Below, one piece after another: positions 15,472-23,863 of a stretch of 64,000 nt of DNA. A model generated the notes under the pieces. It saw only the letters and a list, made by a program, of their open reading frames with translations, was not told the DNA's origin and searched no databases. A program made the translations under genes and the position numbers. Where the stretch lies: positions 168,473 to 232,472 of the forward strand of contig NZ_JAPZQX010000006.1 in the NCBI RefSeq assembly GCF_027531025.1, written 5' to 3'. The stretch's first letter is position 1, and each line of letters begins with the position of its first letter. The DNA comes from Novosphingobium sp. (GTDB lineage Bacteria > Pseudomonadota > Alphaproteobacteria > Sphingomonadales > Sphingomonadaceae).

Positions 15472-16248
15472 ATGACTGCACAAGCAAATGACGCCGCCCC
15501 CAAGGAAGATTGGGGCCGCCACAAGAAGATGGAGCGCAATGTCGCGGTGTTCGGCCTGGCCGCCTTCGCGGCGGTGACGATCGGCGGGATCGTGGAAATC
15601 GCCCCGCTGTTCTGGATCGACAACACGATCGAGAAGGTGGAGGGGATGCGTCCCCACACCCCGCTCGAACAGGCCGGGCGCGACATCTATGTCCGCGAAG
15701 GGTGCTATGTCTGCCACAGCCAGATGATCCGCCCCTTCCGCGACGAGGTGGAGCGTTACGGACACTACAGCCTGGCGGCGGAATCGATGTACGATCGGCC
15801 GTTCCAGTGGGGTTCGAAGCGCACCGGGCCGGACCTGGCGCGCGTGGGCGGGCGCTATTCGGATGAATGGCACGTCCAGCACCTGATCGATCCGCGCGCC
15901 GTGGTGCCGGAATCGATCATGCCCGGCTATGCCTTCCTGGCGAAGCGCGATCTCGACACGGCCAATATCAAGGCCGATCTGACCGCGCTGTACCGGGCCG
16001 GCACGCCTTACACGAAGGAACAGCTCGACAAGGCCGATGCCGATCTCAAGGCCCAGGCCGATCCGATGGGCGATGCCGCCGATCTGAACAAGCGTTACCC
16101 CAAGGCCCAGGTCCGCGATTTTGATGGCCAGCCCGACCGGCTGACCGAAATGGACGCGCTGGTGGCCTATCTCCAGGTCCTTGGCACGCTGGTCGATGTG
16201 AACAGCGCCAAGGCGCAGGAGGAACTGGCCAAGGAGAAGGGCCGGTGA
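15472..16248 (+). CDS. ccoO: Cytochrome cbb3 oxidase subunit II CcoO
   Basis: CcoO is the membrane-anchored mono-haem cytochrome c subunit. The 258-residue product has an N-terminal anchor ([20 protein letters not shown]) and the single haem motif CYVCH within [20 protein letters not shown]. The second part includes [20 protein letters not shown]. It ends with a charged helix, and its TGA overlaps the ccoQ GTG. Length is slightly above average, otherwise typical. Confidence 0.96.
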   Translation: MTAQANDAAPKEDWGRHKKMERNVAVFGLAAFAAVTIGGIVEIAPLFWIDNTIEKVEGMRPHTPLEQAGRDIYVREGCYVCHSQMIRPFRDEVERYGHYSLAAESMYDRPFQWGSKRTGPDLARVGGRYSDEWHVQHLIDPRAVVPESIMPGYAFLAKRDLDTANIKADLTALYRAGTPYTKEQLDKADADLKAQADPMGDAADLNKRYPKAQVRDFDGQPDRLTEMDALVAYLQVLGTLVDVNSAKAQEELAKEKGR

Positions 16249-16421
16249 GCGAACCCCACTCCACTTACGAGACGCTGCGGCACTTTGCCGACAGCTGGGG
16301 ACTGGTCATGCTTACGGTGACTTTCCTCGTCCTCGTGCTCTGGCCATTCCGGCCAGGCGCCCGCTCCGCCAACCAGGCGGCCAAGACCATGATCTTCAAG
16401 GATGACGGCGATGGCGAATAA
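16245..16421 (+). CDS. ccoQ: Small cbb3 oxidase subunit CcoQ (FixQ)
   Basis: A 58-residue open frame starts at GTG 16245 inside the ccoO stop and ends at TAA 16419-16421, inside the start of ccoP. It encodes a single membrane helix ([20 protein letters not shown]) followed by a short charged tail ending DDGDGE. This is the size and shape of CcoQ, which stabilises the cbb3 complex. Position between ccoO and ccoP is diagnostic. Confidence 0.9.
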   Translation: MSEPHSTYETLRHFADSWGLVMLTVTFLVLVLWPFRPGARSANQAAKTMIFKDDGDGE

Positions 16422-17349
16422 GCGCATCGATGAAGCAACCGGGATTGAAACCGTCGGCCACAGCTGGGACGGGATCGAGGAACTCAACAACCCCCTGCCG
16501 CGCTGGTGGCTGTGGACGCTCTACGCGACGATCGTGTTCTCGATCGGCTATGTGATCGTCTACCCGGCCTGGCCGATGGTCAACCGGGCCACCGAAGGCC
16601 TGTGGGGCTGGTCCAGCCGCGGCCAGCTGGCGGGCGAACTGAAGGCCGAGGAGGCGCGTCGCGCAGCGACGCTCGCCGCCCTGGCAACGACGCCAATCAC
16701 CGAACTGCCCGGCAAGCCCGAACTGATGCGCGCCGCGATCGAGGGTGGCCGCGCGGCCTTCCGCGTCAACTGCGTGCAGTGCCACGGCAGCGGGGCGGCG
16801 GGCAGCACCGGCTATCCCAACCTGCGCGATGATGACTGGCTGTGGGGCGGCAACCTGCAGGAAATCGAATACACCCTGATCAACGGCATCCGCCACCCCG
16901 GCAACGATGCCACGCACCAGAGCCTGATGCCGAGCTTCGGCAAGGACGGGATCCTCCCCGCAGCCGATATCGCCGCAGTCACCGATCACGTCCTGTCGCT
17001 CAGCGGCAAGGGTCCGGCCAATGCGCGCGGCGCGGAACTGTTCGCCAACAATTGCGCCACCTGCCACGCCCCGGACGGCAAGGGCCTGCGCCAGTTCGGC
17101 GCGCCGAACCTGTCGGACGCGATCTGGCTTTACGGCGGCAAGCGCGAACAGGTGGAAGCCAGCATCTACAAGGCCCGTGCCGGGGTGATGCCGGCCTGGA
17201 ACGACAAGCTTGATCCGGTGACGATCAAGATGCTGGCGGCCTATGTCCACTCGCTCGGCGGCGGCGAGGATTTCGCCCCCGCTCCGGTTGCCGCTGCTGC
17301 TGCAGCGGCGGCGGCTCCGGCCGCAGGGGCGGGTAATGGCCAAGACTGA
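16411..17349 (+). CDS. ccoP: Cytochrome cbb3 oxidase di-haem subunit CcoP
   Basis: CcoP is the di-haem cytochrome c subunit that receives electrons from soluble cytochromes. The product has an N-terminal membrane anchor (WWLWTLYATIVFSIGYVIVY) after the family motif GHSWDGIEELNNPLPRWW. It has two haem sites, CVQCH and CATCH, each followed by a Met ligand region (SLMPSFG and GVMPAW). The tail is an Ala-rich linker (AAAAAAAA). I start at ATG 16411, with AAGGA eight bases upstream, rather than ATG 16402. It overlaps ccoQ by 11 bases. Confidence 0.96.
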   Translation: MANKRIDEATGIETVGHSWDGIEELNNPLPRWWLWTLYATIVFSIGYVIVYPAWPMVNRATEGLWGWSSRGQLAGELKAEEARRAATLAALATTPITELPGKPELMRAAIEGGRAAFRVNCVQCHGSGAAGSTGYPNLRDDDWLWGGNLQEIEYTLINGIRHPGNDATHQSLMPSFGKDGILPAADIAAVTDHVLSLSGKGPANARGAELFANNCATCHAPDGKGLRQFGAPNLSDAIWLYGGKREQVEASIYKARAGVMPAWNDKLDPVTIKMLAAYVHSLGGGEDFAPAPVAAAAAAAAAPAAGAGNGQD

Positions 17350-18784
17350 ACCGGCGGGCTCTGCCCCCCATTACGTTCCGCGAGAGGCCGTCTTTCCCAA
17401 GGTGATGGACGGCCCCTTCCGCCGCTTCAAGTGGCTGATGCTGGTTGTTACCCTGACGATCTACTACGCCACGCCGTGGCTGCGCTGGGACCGGGGCCCG
17501 CACGCCCCGGACCAGGCGGTGCTGGTCGATCTGGCCAACCGCCGCTTCTACATGTTCTCGATCGAGATCTGGCCGCACGAGTTCTATTTCGTGGCCGGAT
17601 TGCTGATCATGGCCGGGATCGGGCTGTTCCTGATCACCAGCGCCTTTGGCCGCGCCTGGTGCGGCTATTCCTGCCCGCAGACGATCTGGACCGACCTGTT
17701 CCAGCATGTTGACCGCCTGATTGATGGCGATCGCAACGCGCAATTGCGGCTTGAAGCCGCGCCGTGGGGCGCGACCAAGGTCTTCAAGCGCGGCCTGAAG
17801 TGGTCGATCTATCTCGCGATCAGTTTCTGGACCGGCGGTGCGTGGATCATGTACTTTGCCGATGCGCCCACGCTGACGGTCGATTTCTGGACCGGGCAGG
17901 CCGCGCCGGTGGCCTATGCGACGGTCGCAGTGCTGACCGCCACGACCTTCATTTTCGGCGGCTTCATGCGCGAACAGGTCTGCATCTACATGTGCCCCTG
18001 GCCGCGCATCCAGACGGCGATGCTCGATGAAAGCAGCCTGATCGTCACTTACAAGGACTGGCGCGGCGAACCGCGCGGCTCGGTCAAGGCCCGCGAAAAG
18101 AACCCTGGTGGGATCGGCGACTGCATCGATTGCAACCAGTGCGTGGCCGTCTGCCCGACCGGTTATGACATCCGCAACGGGCCGGACATTGCCTGCATCA
18201 CCTGCGGCCTGTGCATCGATGCCTGCGATACGGTGATGGGCCAGATCGGCCGCCCGCGCGGGCTGATCGACTATGCCACGCTGGAAGACTGCGAGCACGA
18301 GCGGGCCGGGGGTGAGCGCCGCTCGATCCTGAAGACCGTGCTGCGCCCGCGCACCTTCGCCTATTTCGGCGTCTGGGCCGCCATCGGCGTGGCGCTGCTG
18401 TTCGCGCTCGGCACGCGCGAGCGGATCGACCTGACCGTGGCGAAGGATCGCAACCCGCCCTTCCTGCTGCTGTCCAATGGCGACGTGCGCAACGATTACA
18501 CGATCAAGCTGCGCAACATGGAAGCCCGCCCGCGGCCAATGTCGGTCACGCTGGAAGGGCTGCCGGGGGCCAGAATGTGGACTGACGAGATGGGCCAGGA
18601 CCGCGCCGCGCGGCGGCTCGATTTCACCGTTCCGGCCGATCAGACCAAGCCGGTCCGGGTCTATGTCGTCGCGCCGGAAGGGACCGCCCAGCAGGATTTC
18701 GTGTTCGCTCTCGCCGCGCAGGATCGCGACGGCGGCGGCGATCGCGGTGAAACGCGCTTTGACGCGCCGGAGGATGGCCAATGA
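17336..18784 (+). CDS. ccoG: cbb3 oxidase maturation ferredoxin-like protein CcoG (FixG/RdxA)
   Basis: CcoG is a membrane iron-sulfur protein that reduces copper for cbb3 assembly. The 482-residue product has about five membrane helices and the motif CGYSCPQTIWTD. Two [4Fe-4S] ferredoxin motifs, CIDCNQCVAVCP and CITCGLCIDACD, follow. The C-terminal domain is Ig-like, as in the family. The ATG at 17336 overlaps the end of ccoP. The frame remains open upstream inside ccoP, but similarity starts at MAKTEPAGS. Confidence 0.95.
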   Translation: MAKTEPAGSAPHYVPREAVFPKVMDGPFRRFKWLMLVVTLTIYYATPWLRWDRGPHAPDQAVLVDLANRRFYMFSIEIWPHEFYFVAGLLIMAGIGLFLITSAFGRAWCGYSCPQTIWTDLFQHVDRLIDGDRNAQLRLEAAPWGATKVFKRGLKWSIYLAISFWTGGAWIMYFADAPTLTVDFWTGQAAPVAYATVAVLTATTFIFGGFMREQVCIYMCPWPRIQTAMLDESSLIVTYKDWRGEPRGSVKAREKNPGGIGDCIDCNQCVAVCPTGYDIRNGPDIACITCGLCIDACDTVMGQIGRPRGLIDYATLEDCEHERAGGERRSILKTVLRPRTFAYFGVWAAIGVALLFALGTRERIDLTVAKDRNPPFLLLSNGDVRNDYTIKLRNMEARPRPMSVTLEGLPGARMWTDEMGQDRAARRLDFTVPADQTKPVRVYVVAPEGTAQQDFVFALAAQDRDGGGDRGETRFDAPEDGQ

Positions 18785-19248
18785 CCAGCAAGACTTCAGA
18801 ACCCGGCGAACTGACCGGCCGCAAAGTGGCCGCGATCTTCGTGGTGTTCTTCGGCGTGATCATGGCGGTGAACTTCACCATGGCCAGTTTCGCCAGCTCG
18901 ACCTTCGGCGGGGTGGTGGTGAAGAACTCCTATGTCGCCAGCCAGAAGTACAACGGCTGGCTGGCCGCAGCGCGCGAGCAGAAGAAGCTGGGTTGGACCC
19001 CAGTGGTCAGCCGCCTGGCCGATGGCCGGGTGGCGGTGCAGGTGGCCGGGGCTTCGGGCGAGGGGTTGGGCGTGATCGCCCGCGCCCGTCACCCGCTGGG
19101 CCGCGCCCCCGAGCAGGAACTGAACCTGGCCCCCGCTGCCGATGGCAGCTTCATTTCGGCTGCCCCGCTGCCCGCCGGGCGCTGGATGGTCCGCTTTGAA
19201 GTGCGGCAAGGCGACAAGGTCTATCGCGACGAGCAGGAAATCCGGTGA
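18781..19248 (+). CDS. ccoH: FixH-family protein CcoH
   Basis: The 155-residue product has one N-terminal membrane helix (KVAAIFVVFFGVIMAVNFTM) and a periplasmic beta-rich domain. It contains the FixH hallmark NSYVASQKYNGWLAAAREQ. CcoH interacts with the cbb3 complex during assembly. It lies in the standard order ccoG-ccoH-ccoI with four-base overlaps on both sides. Confidence 0.92.
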   Translation: MTSKTSEPGELTGRKVAAIFVVFFGVIMAVNFTMASFASSTFGGVVVKNSYVASQKYNGWLAAAREQKKLGWTPVVSRLADGRVAVQVAGASGEGLGVIARARHPLGRAPEQELNLAPAADGSFISAAPLPAGRWMVRFEVRQGDKVYRDEQEIR

Positions 19249-21383
19249 ACGCCCCTGCGCCCCTGACCGAAGCCCTGCGGGCCAGCGCCGCTCCGCTGGA
19301 TTCGACCGTGCTGGTCGTGCCGGGGATGCACTGCGCCGGTTGCATGGCCAAGGTGGAACGGGCCTTTGGCGGATTGCCCGGCGTCCATGCCGCGCGGGTC
19401 AACCTGACCGCGCGGCAGGTGCGGGTCGAGCACGATCCCGCCGTGCGCGAACCGGCGCTGGTCGCCGCCCTGGCCGAGGCCGGGTTCGCCAGCCAGCCGC
19501 GCGGGGAAGAGCTCGCGCCGCCGCCTTCGGCGGTCAAGCCGCTGCTGGCCCCGCTGGCCGTCGCGGGCTTTGCCTGCATGAATGTCATGCTGCTGTCGGT
19601 CAGCATCTGGTCGGGCGCTGATGGATCGACCAAGCACCTGTTCCACTGGCTGTCGGCCATGATCGGGGTTCCCGCGATTGTCTATGCGGGCATGCCGTTC
19701 TTCACTTCGGCCTGGGCGGCGCTGCGCCACTGGCGCACCAATATGGACGTGCCGATTTCAATCGGGGTCGTCACCGCCACGGGCCTGAGCCTGTACGAGA
19801 CGGCAATGGGCGGCCAGCATGCCTGGTTCGATGGCACGTTGATGCTGCTGCTGTTCCTGCTCGCGGGCCGCGTGCTTGATGCCATGATGCGGGATCGGGC
19901 GCGGGCCGGGGTCGATGCCCTGCTGCGCCAGGCTGCGCCGGGGGCGATGGTTGTGGGCCGGACGGGCGCCATCGAATGGGTGGCGGCGCGCGATCTGGTG
20001 CCGGGCATGGTGATGCGGGTTGCTGCCGGGGAACGGCTGGCTGCCGATGGCACCATCGCCACCGGGCAGAGCAAGTTCGACCAGTCGCTGCTGACCGGCG
20101 AAAGCGCCCCCGTGATGATGCGACCGGGCGATCCGGTTCACGCCGGGACGCTCAACCTCGATGCGCCGGTGGACGTGACCGTGACCGCCGCCGGGGCCGA
20201 TACCTCGCTGGCCGAGATCGCCCGGCTGATGGAGTCCGCTGGGCAAGTGCGCAGCCGCTATGTGCGGATCGCGGACCGGGCCTCGCGGCTCTATGCCCCG
20301 GCGGTCCATACCCTCGCAGCCGTGACGCTGTCTGGCTGGCTGATTGCCGGATTGGGCCTGCACCAGTCGCTGGTGATCGCGATTGCCGTGCTGATCATCA
20401 CCTGCCCCTGCGCGTTGGGCCTGGCCGTGCCGGTGGCGCAAGTGGTGGCCAGCGGGGCGCTGATGCGCGCCGGGATCATGGTCAAGGATGGCGCGGCGCT
20501 GGAACGGCTCGCCAGCATCGACCGCGCCCTGCTCGACAAGACCGGCACCCTGACCCTGGGTCGCCCCTTGCCCGATCCGGCGAGCCTGGCCGCGCTGGGA
20601 GCCGAGGAGGCCGCCGTGGCCCTCGCGCTGGCCTCGCACAGCCGCCATCCCCTGTCGCGGGCGCTCGCTGAAGCGCTGGGCGCCGCCGGATACGAGGCTG
20701 CCGTGCTCACCGATGTGACCGAGGAGCCCGGACGCGGCGTGCTGGCCACCTGGCAAGGGCAGGCCGTAGCCCTGCGCCGCCCGGACAGCGCCAGCGGCAT
20801 TGCGACGGCGCTGGTGATCGGCGACCGTCCGGTCCGGCTTATTGCCTTTGCCGACCGGCTGCGGCCCGATGCCGAACAGGCCTTGGCCGAACTCAAGGCG
20901 CTGGGGATCGAGGCGACGATCCTGTCGGGCGACAATGCCGGGGCCGTGGCCGAGGTGTCGCGCGCCACGGGCCTCACCGCCCAAGCCGGGGCCAGCCCGG
21001 TCGACAAGCAGGCCGCTATCGCCCGCCTGCAGGCCGCGGGGCACAAGGTGCTAATGGCCGGGGACGGGCTGAACGATGGGCCGGCGCTGGCTGCGGCCAA
21101 TGCCTCGATCGCGCCGGGATCGGCCAGCGATGCCGGGCGGCAGGCGGCGGACCTCGTGTTCCTGGGCGATTCGCTGCTGGCCCTGCCGCGCGGGGTGCGC
21201 GCCGCCCGCCGGACCATGGCGGTGGTGAAGCAGAACTTCGTCCTCGCCATTGGCTACAATGCCCTGGCCGTGCCGCTGGCCATGGCCGGTTATGTCACGC
21301 CGCTGATCGCCGCCATTGCCATGTCGACCAGCTCGCTGATCGTCATCGCCAATTCGTTGCGGCTTTATGGAGCGGCGCGGTGA
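19245..21383 (+). CDS. ccoI: Copper-translocating P-type ATPase CcoI (FixI)
   Basis: CcoI supplies copper for cbb3 oxidase. The 712-residue product starts at GTG 19245. It has an N-terminal metal-binding domain with GMHCAGCMAKVERAF and the transport-site motif CPCALGLAVPV. The phosphorylation motif DKTGTLTLG, the actuator segment LLTGESAPV and the hinge GDGLNDGPALAAA follow. Its length and position after ccoH identify FixI rather than an efflux CopA. Confidence 0.95.
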   Translation: MNAPAPLTEALRASAAPLDSTVLVVPGMHCAGCMAKVERAFGGLPGVHAARVNLTARQVRVEHDPAVREPALVAALAEAGFASQPRGEELAPPPSAVKPLLAPLAVAGFACMNVMLLSVSIWSGADGSTKHLFHWLSAMIGVPAIVYAGMPFFTSAWAALRHWRTNMDVPISIGVVTATGLSLYETAMGGQHAWFDGTLMLLLFLLAGRVLDAMMRDRARAGVDALLRQAAPGAMVVGRTGAIEWVAARDLVPGMVMRVAAGERLAADGTIATGQSKFDQSLLTGESAPVMMRPGDPVHAGTLNLDAPVDVTVTAAGADTSLAEIARLMESAGQVRSRYVRIADRASRLYAPAVHTLAAVTLSGWLIAGLGLHQSLVIAIAVLIITCPCALGLAVPVAQVVASGALMRAGIMVKDGAALERLASIDRALLDKTGTLTLGRPLPDPASLAALGAEEAAVALALASHSRHPLSRALAEALGAAGYEAAVLTDVTEEPGRGVLATWQGQAVALRRPDSASGIATALVIGDRPVRLIAFADRLRPDAEQALAELKALGIEATILSGDNAGAVAEVSRATGLTAQAGASPVDKQAAIARLQAAGHKVLMAGDGLNDGPALAAANASIAPGSASDAGRQAADLVFLGDSLLALPRGVRAARRTMAVVKQNFVLAIGYNALAVPLAMAGYVTPLIAAIAMSTSSLIVIANSLRLYGAAR

Positions 21384-21535
21384 ACGGGCTCGTCGTCCTG
21401 ATCCCGGTGGCGCTGGGGCTGGGCCTCCTGGGCCTCGTCACCTTCTTCTGGGCGCTGAAGCGCGGCCAGTTCGAGGATCTTGACGGGGCCGCCGCGCGGA
21501 TCCTGATCGACGAGGAGGATGACCGCCCGGCATGA
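21380..21535 (+). CDS. ccoS: cbb3 oxidase maturation protein CcoS
   Basis: A 51-residue frame begins at GTG 21380 overlapping the ccoI stop. It has a single membrane helix (VVLIPVALGLGLLGLVTFFW) followed by the CcoS-type sequence ALKRGQFEDLDGAAARILID. CcoS is needed for cofactor insertion into CcoN. The TGA overlaps the next gene's ATG. Confidence 0.9.
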   Translation: MNGLVVLIPVALGLGLLGLVTFFWALKRGQFEDLDGAAARILIDEEDDRPA

Positions 21536-21783
21536 GCCGCGCCATCCGCCTTTTTGCCCTGCTGGCAATCATGCCTGCCGCGCTCCACGCCGCCCCTGCC
21601 TTCGCTGGCGAGCGCCTGCTGGTGCCGATCTGCACGGGCGATGGGCAGACCCGGCTGGTGGCGATTCCCACGGGCGGCGAAGGCTCCGGCCAGGGCGGCG
21701 ACAGCCGCGAATGCGCCAAGGGTTGCCACGGCGGAACCTCGCGCAAACGCGGTGTCTTGCCGTTTCTTGAGCCAGCGCAATGA
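21532..21783 (+). CDS. Small exported Cys-containing protein of unknown function
   Basis: The 83-residue product has a probable Sec signal peptide (about residues 1-25, ending APAFA). The short mature part contains VPICTGDGQTRLVAIP and ECAKGCHGG, so three Cys and a His lie close together. I recognise no family. Overlaps with ccoS (ATGA) and with hemN (ATGA) make it part of the cco-hemN transcript. The Cys/His set could bind a metal or haem during oxidase assembly, but that is a guess. Confidence 0.7.
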   Translation: MSRAIRLFALLAIMPAALHAAPAFAGERLLVPICTGDGQTRLVAIPTGGEGSGQGGDSRECAKGCHGGTSRKRGVLPFLEPAQ

Positions 21784-23129
21784 CGCCGCCGGTGCCACCG
21801 CCGCATAACCGCGGCATGTGGCCGTACTATCCCGATCTGCTCTCTGTTCCGGTGCCGCGCTACACCAGCTTTCCGACTGCCGCCGAATTTGGGGACGGGG
21901 TGGGAGCGGCCGATGCCGACGCCGCCCTGCGCAGGGTTGCGGGCGATGTCTCGCTCTATGTCCACGTGCCGTTCTGCGAACAGATCTGCTGGTATTGCGG
22001 CTGCAACACGGGGGCTGCCAACCGCCGCCAGCGCCTGGCCAGCTATCTTGATGCGCTGCACCGCGATATCGCGCTGACCGGGGTGCGGCTGGATGGCCGC
22101 GTTTCCGTCCGCCGCGTATCGTTTGGCGGGGGTAGCCCCAATGCCATTGCGCCGACCGATTTCGTCCGGCTGGTCGATGCGCTGACGCTGCACGTCGCGC
22201 TGGAGGAGCCGGTCTGGTCGATCGAGATCGACCCGCGCACCCTGACGCGCGACTGGGCCGATGTGCTCGGTTGGGTTGGCGTCAGCCATGCCTCGATGGG
22301 CGTGCAGACCTTCGCCCCGCACCTCCAGGCCGCGATTGGCCGGGTGCAGGACGATGTGCTGATCGCGCGCGGTACCGATATGCTGCGCAATGCGGGGGTC
22401 ACCTCGCTCAATTTCGACCTGATGTACGGCCTGCCGGGCCAGAGCCTCGACGATCTGGAAGCCACCCTGCGCCGCACGGTGGAACTGGGGGCGGACCGGA
22501 TCGCCCTGTTCGGCTATGCCCACGTGCCGCATCTGATCCCGCGCCAGCGCCGGATCGATGACAGCGCCCTGCCCGATCAGGCGGCGCGCTTTGCCATGGC
22601 GGCCTTCGGCCATGCCCTGCTGCTGGCGGAGGGCTATGTGCCGGTGGGCTTCGATCATTTTGCCAGGCCCGGCGATCCGCTGGCCCGCGCCGCCCAAGGC
22701 GGCACCCTGCGGCGCAATTTCCAGGGCTTTACCGATGATCAGGCAGCCTCGCTGGTCGGCCTTGGCGCCTCGGCGATTACCTGCCTGCCGGATATCCTGT
22801 GGCAGAACGAGAAGAACGCCGGGCGCTATCGCATGCTGCTCTCGCAGGATCGGCTACCCGCCGCTCACGGCATCCGTCGCAGCGCCGATGACCAGCGCCG
22901 CGCCGCCGTGATCGAGGGACTGCTTTGCCGGGGCGAGGCCCGGATCGACGCCGATCTGGCCGGGGAAGTGGCCGGACGGCTGGTGCCCTTTGTCGAACGC
23001 GGGCTGGCCAGCGTGGTCGACGGCAAGCTGCGGCTGGAACCCGGCGCGCTGCCCTATGCCCGCAGCATCGCCGCGCTGTTCGATCCCTATCGCCAGGATT
23101 CCGTCCGCCGCTTCAGCTCGGCAGTCTGA
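21780..23129 (+). CDS. hemN: Oxygen-independent coproporphyrinogen III dehydrogenase HemN
   Basis: HemN is a radical SAM enzyme that decarboxylates coproporphyrinogen III to protoporphyrinogen IX when oxygen is scarce. The 449-residue product has the radical-SAM cluster motif C66-x3-C70-x2-C73 in CEQICWYCGCN. It also has SFGGGSPNAIAP and NFDLMYGLPGQ. HemN-like C-terminal segments include GFTDDQAASLVGLGASAI. It follows the cco genes and probably supports haem supply under the same low-oxygen control. The ATG at 21780 overlaps the preceding stop. An internal Met13 is an alternative start. Confidence 0.93.
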   Translation: MTPPVPPPHNRGMWPYYPDLLSVPVPRYTSFPTAAEFGDGVGAADADAALRRVAGDVSLYVHVPFCEQICWYCGCNTGAANRRQRLASYLDALHRDIALTGVRLDGRVSVRRVSFGGGSPNAIAPTDFVRLVDALTLHVALEEPVWSIEIDPRTLTRDWADVLGWVGVSHASMGVQTFAPHLQAAIGRVQDDVLIARGTDMLRNAGVTSLNFDLMYGLPGQSLDDLEATLRRTVELGADRIALFGYAHVPHLIPRQRRIDDSALPDQAARFAMAAFGHALLLAEGYVPVGFDHFARPGDPLARAAQGGTLRRNFQGFTDDQAASLVGLGASAITCLPDILWQNEKNAGRYRMLLSQDRLPAAHGIRRSADDQRRAAVIEGLLCRGEARIDADLAGEVAGRLVPFVERGLASVVDGKLRLEPGALPYARSIAALFDPYRQDSVRRFSSAV

Positions 23130-23236
23130 AGGGCCGCCCGGCCGTCCGTTTGCGCGACAGGCCTAAATAACGCATAGATATGGCGAATCCTGGACAACGC
23201 GCCTGCCGCGTTGCCAGCCAAGGAGGGGACTTCGCC

Positions 23237-23722
23237 ATGCCGCCGATCACACTGTTGGGTTGGTTTCACACGATCATCGCGATCATCGCCATCCTGGCCG
23301 GGGTCGTTGCCCTGGCGAAGTACAAGGTGATCACGCCGGGGCAGCGCTCGGGGCGAATCTATCTGGCCTGCACCTTCATCGCGGCGGCAACCGCGCTGAT
23401 GATCTACAACCAGGGCACCGGTTTTGGCCCGGCGCATGCCCTGGCCGTGCTGACGCTGCTGGCGCTGGCGGGCGGCTTCATCGTCATGCGGATCCCGCTG
23501 CTGGCGAAGTTTGCAGCTTACCTTCAGGCGTTGTGCTTTTCGGGCACGCTGCTGTTCCACATGATCCCCGCGATTACCGATGGCCTGCGCCGGCTGCCGG
23601 TGGGCGATCCGGTGGTTGACCGGTTCGACGACCCGTTGCTGCGCGGGTTCTACCTCCTGTTCCTCGCGCTGTTCGTGGTTGGCTATGCAGCGCAAGTGGT
23701 CTGGCTTCGCCGCCGCGGCTAA
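23237..23722 (+). CDS. Small integral membrane protein, DUF2306-like
   Basis: The product of about 161 residues has four or five hydrophobic segments, starting LLGWFHTIIAIIAILAGVVA. It contains a H-x-x-x-G-R-I-Y-like element (GQRSGRIYLACTFIAA) reminiscent of DUF2306 membrane proteins. I chose ATG 23237 because AGGAGGGG stands just upstream. A longer frame from 23180 lacks a ribosome site. It follows hemN after a 107-bp gap. Function unknown. Confidence 0.72.
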   Translation: MPPITLLGWFHTIIAIIAILAGVVALAKYKVITPGQRSGRIYLACTFIAAATALMIYNQGTGFGPAHALAVLTLLALAGGFIVMRIPLLAKFAAYLQALCFSGTLLFHMIPAITDGLRRLPVGDPVVDRFDDPLLRGFYLLFLALFVVGYAAQVVWLRRRG

Positions 23723-23739
23723 CGCCCCGCGCCAGCGCC

Positions 23740-23775
23740 AAAAAATGAGCGGCTGATGCAGTTGCACAGCCGCTC
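23740..23775 (-). terminator. Rho-independent terminator downstream of dsbD
   Basis: On the minus strand a 9-bp perfect stem, GAGCGGCTG/CAGCCGCTC, with an 11-base loop is followed by ATTTTTTGG. It stands about 90 bases after the dsbD-like stop and fits an intrinsic terminator for that gene. Confidence 0.85.
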
Positions 23776-23863
23776 CAGGTGGGGAGAACCTGCGCCGGAA
23801 ACCCTGCGGTGTCCGACTGATCTCCCTTGTGAATCACCTTTCGCTAATGTGCATTGATCGCGG

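Noticed and set aside
17729..17745. TTGAT-GGCG-ATCGC inside ccoG
   Set aside because: It is FNR-like at eight of ten positions but sits within coding sequence with no promoter context, consistent with chance.
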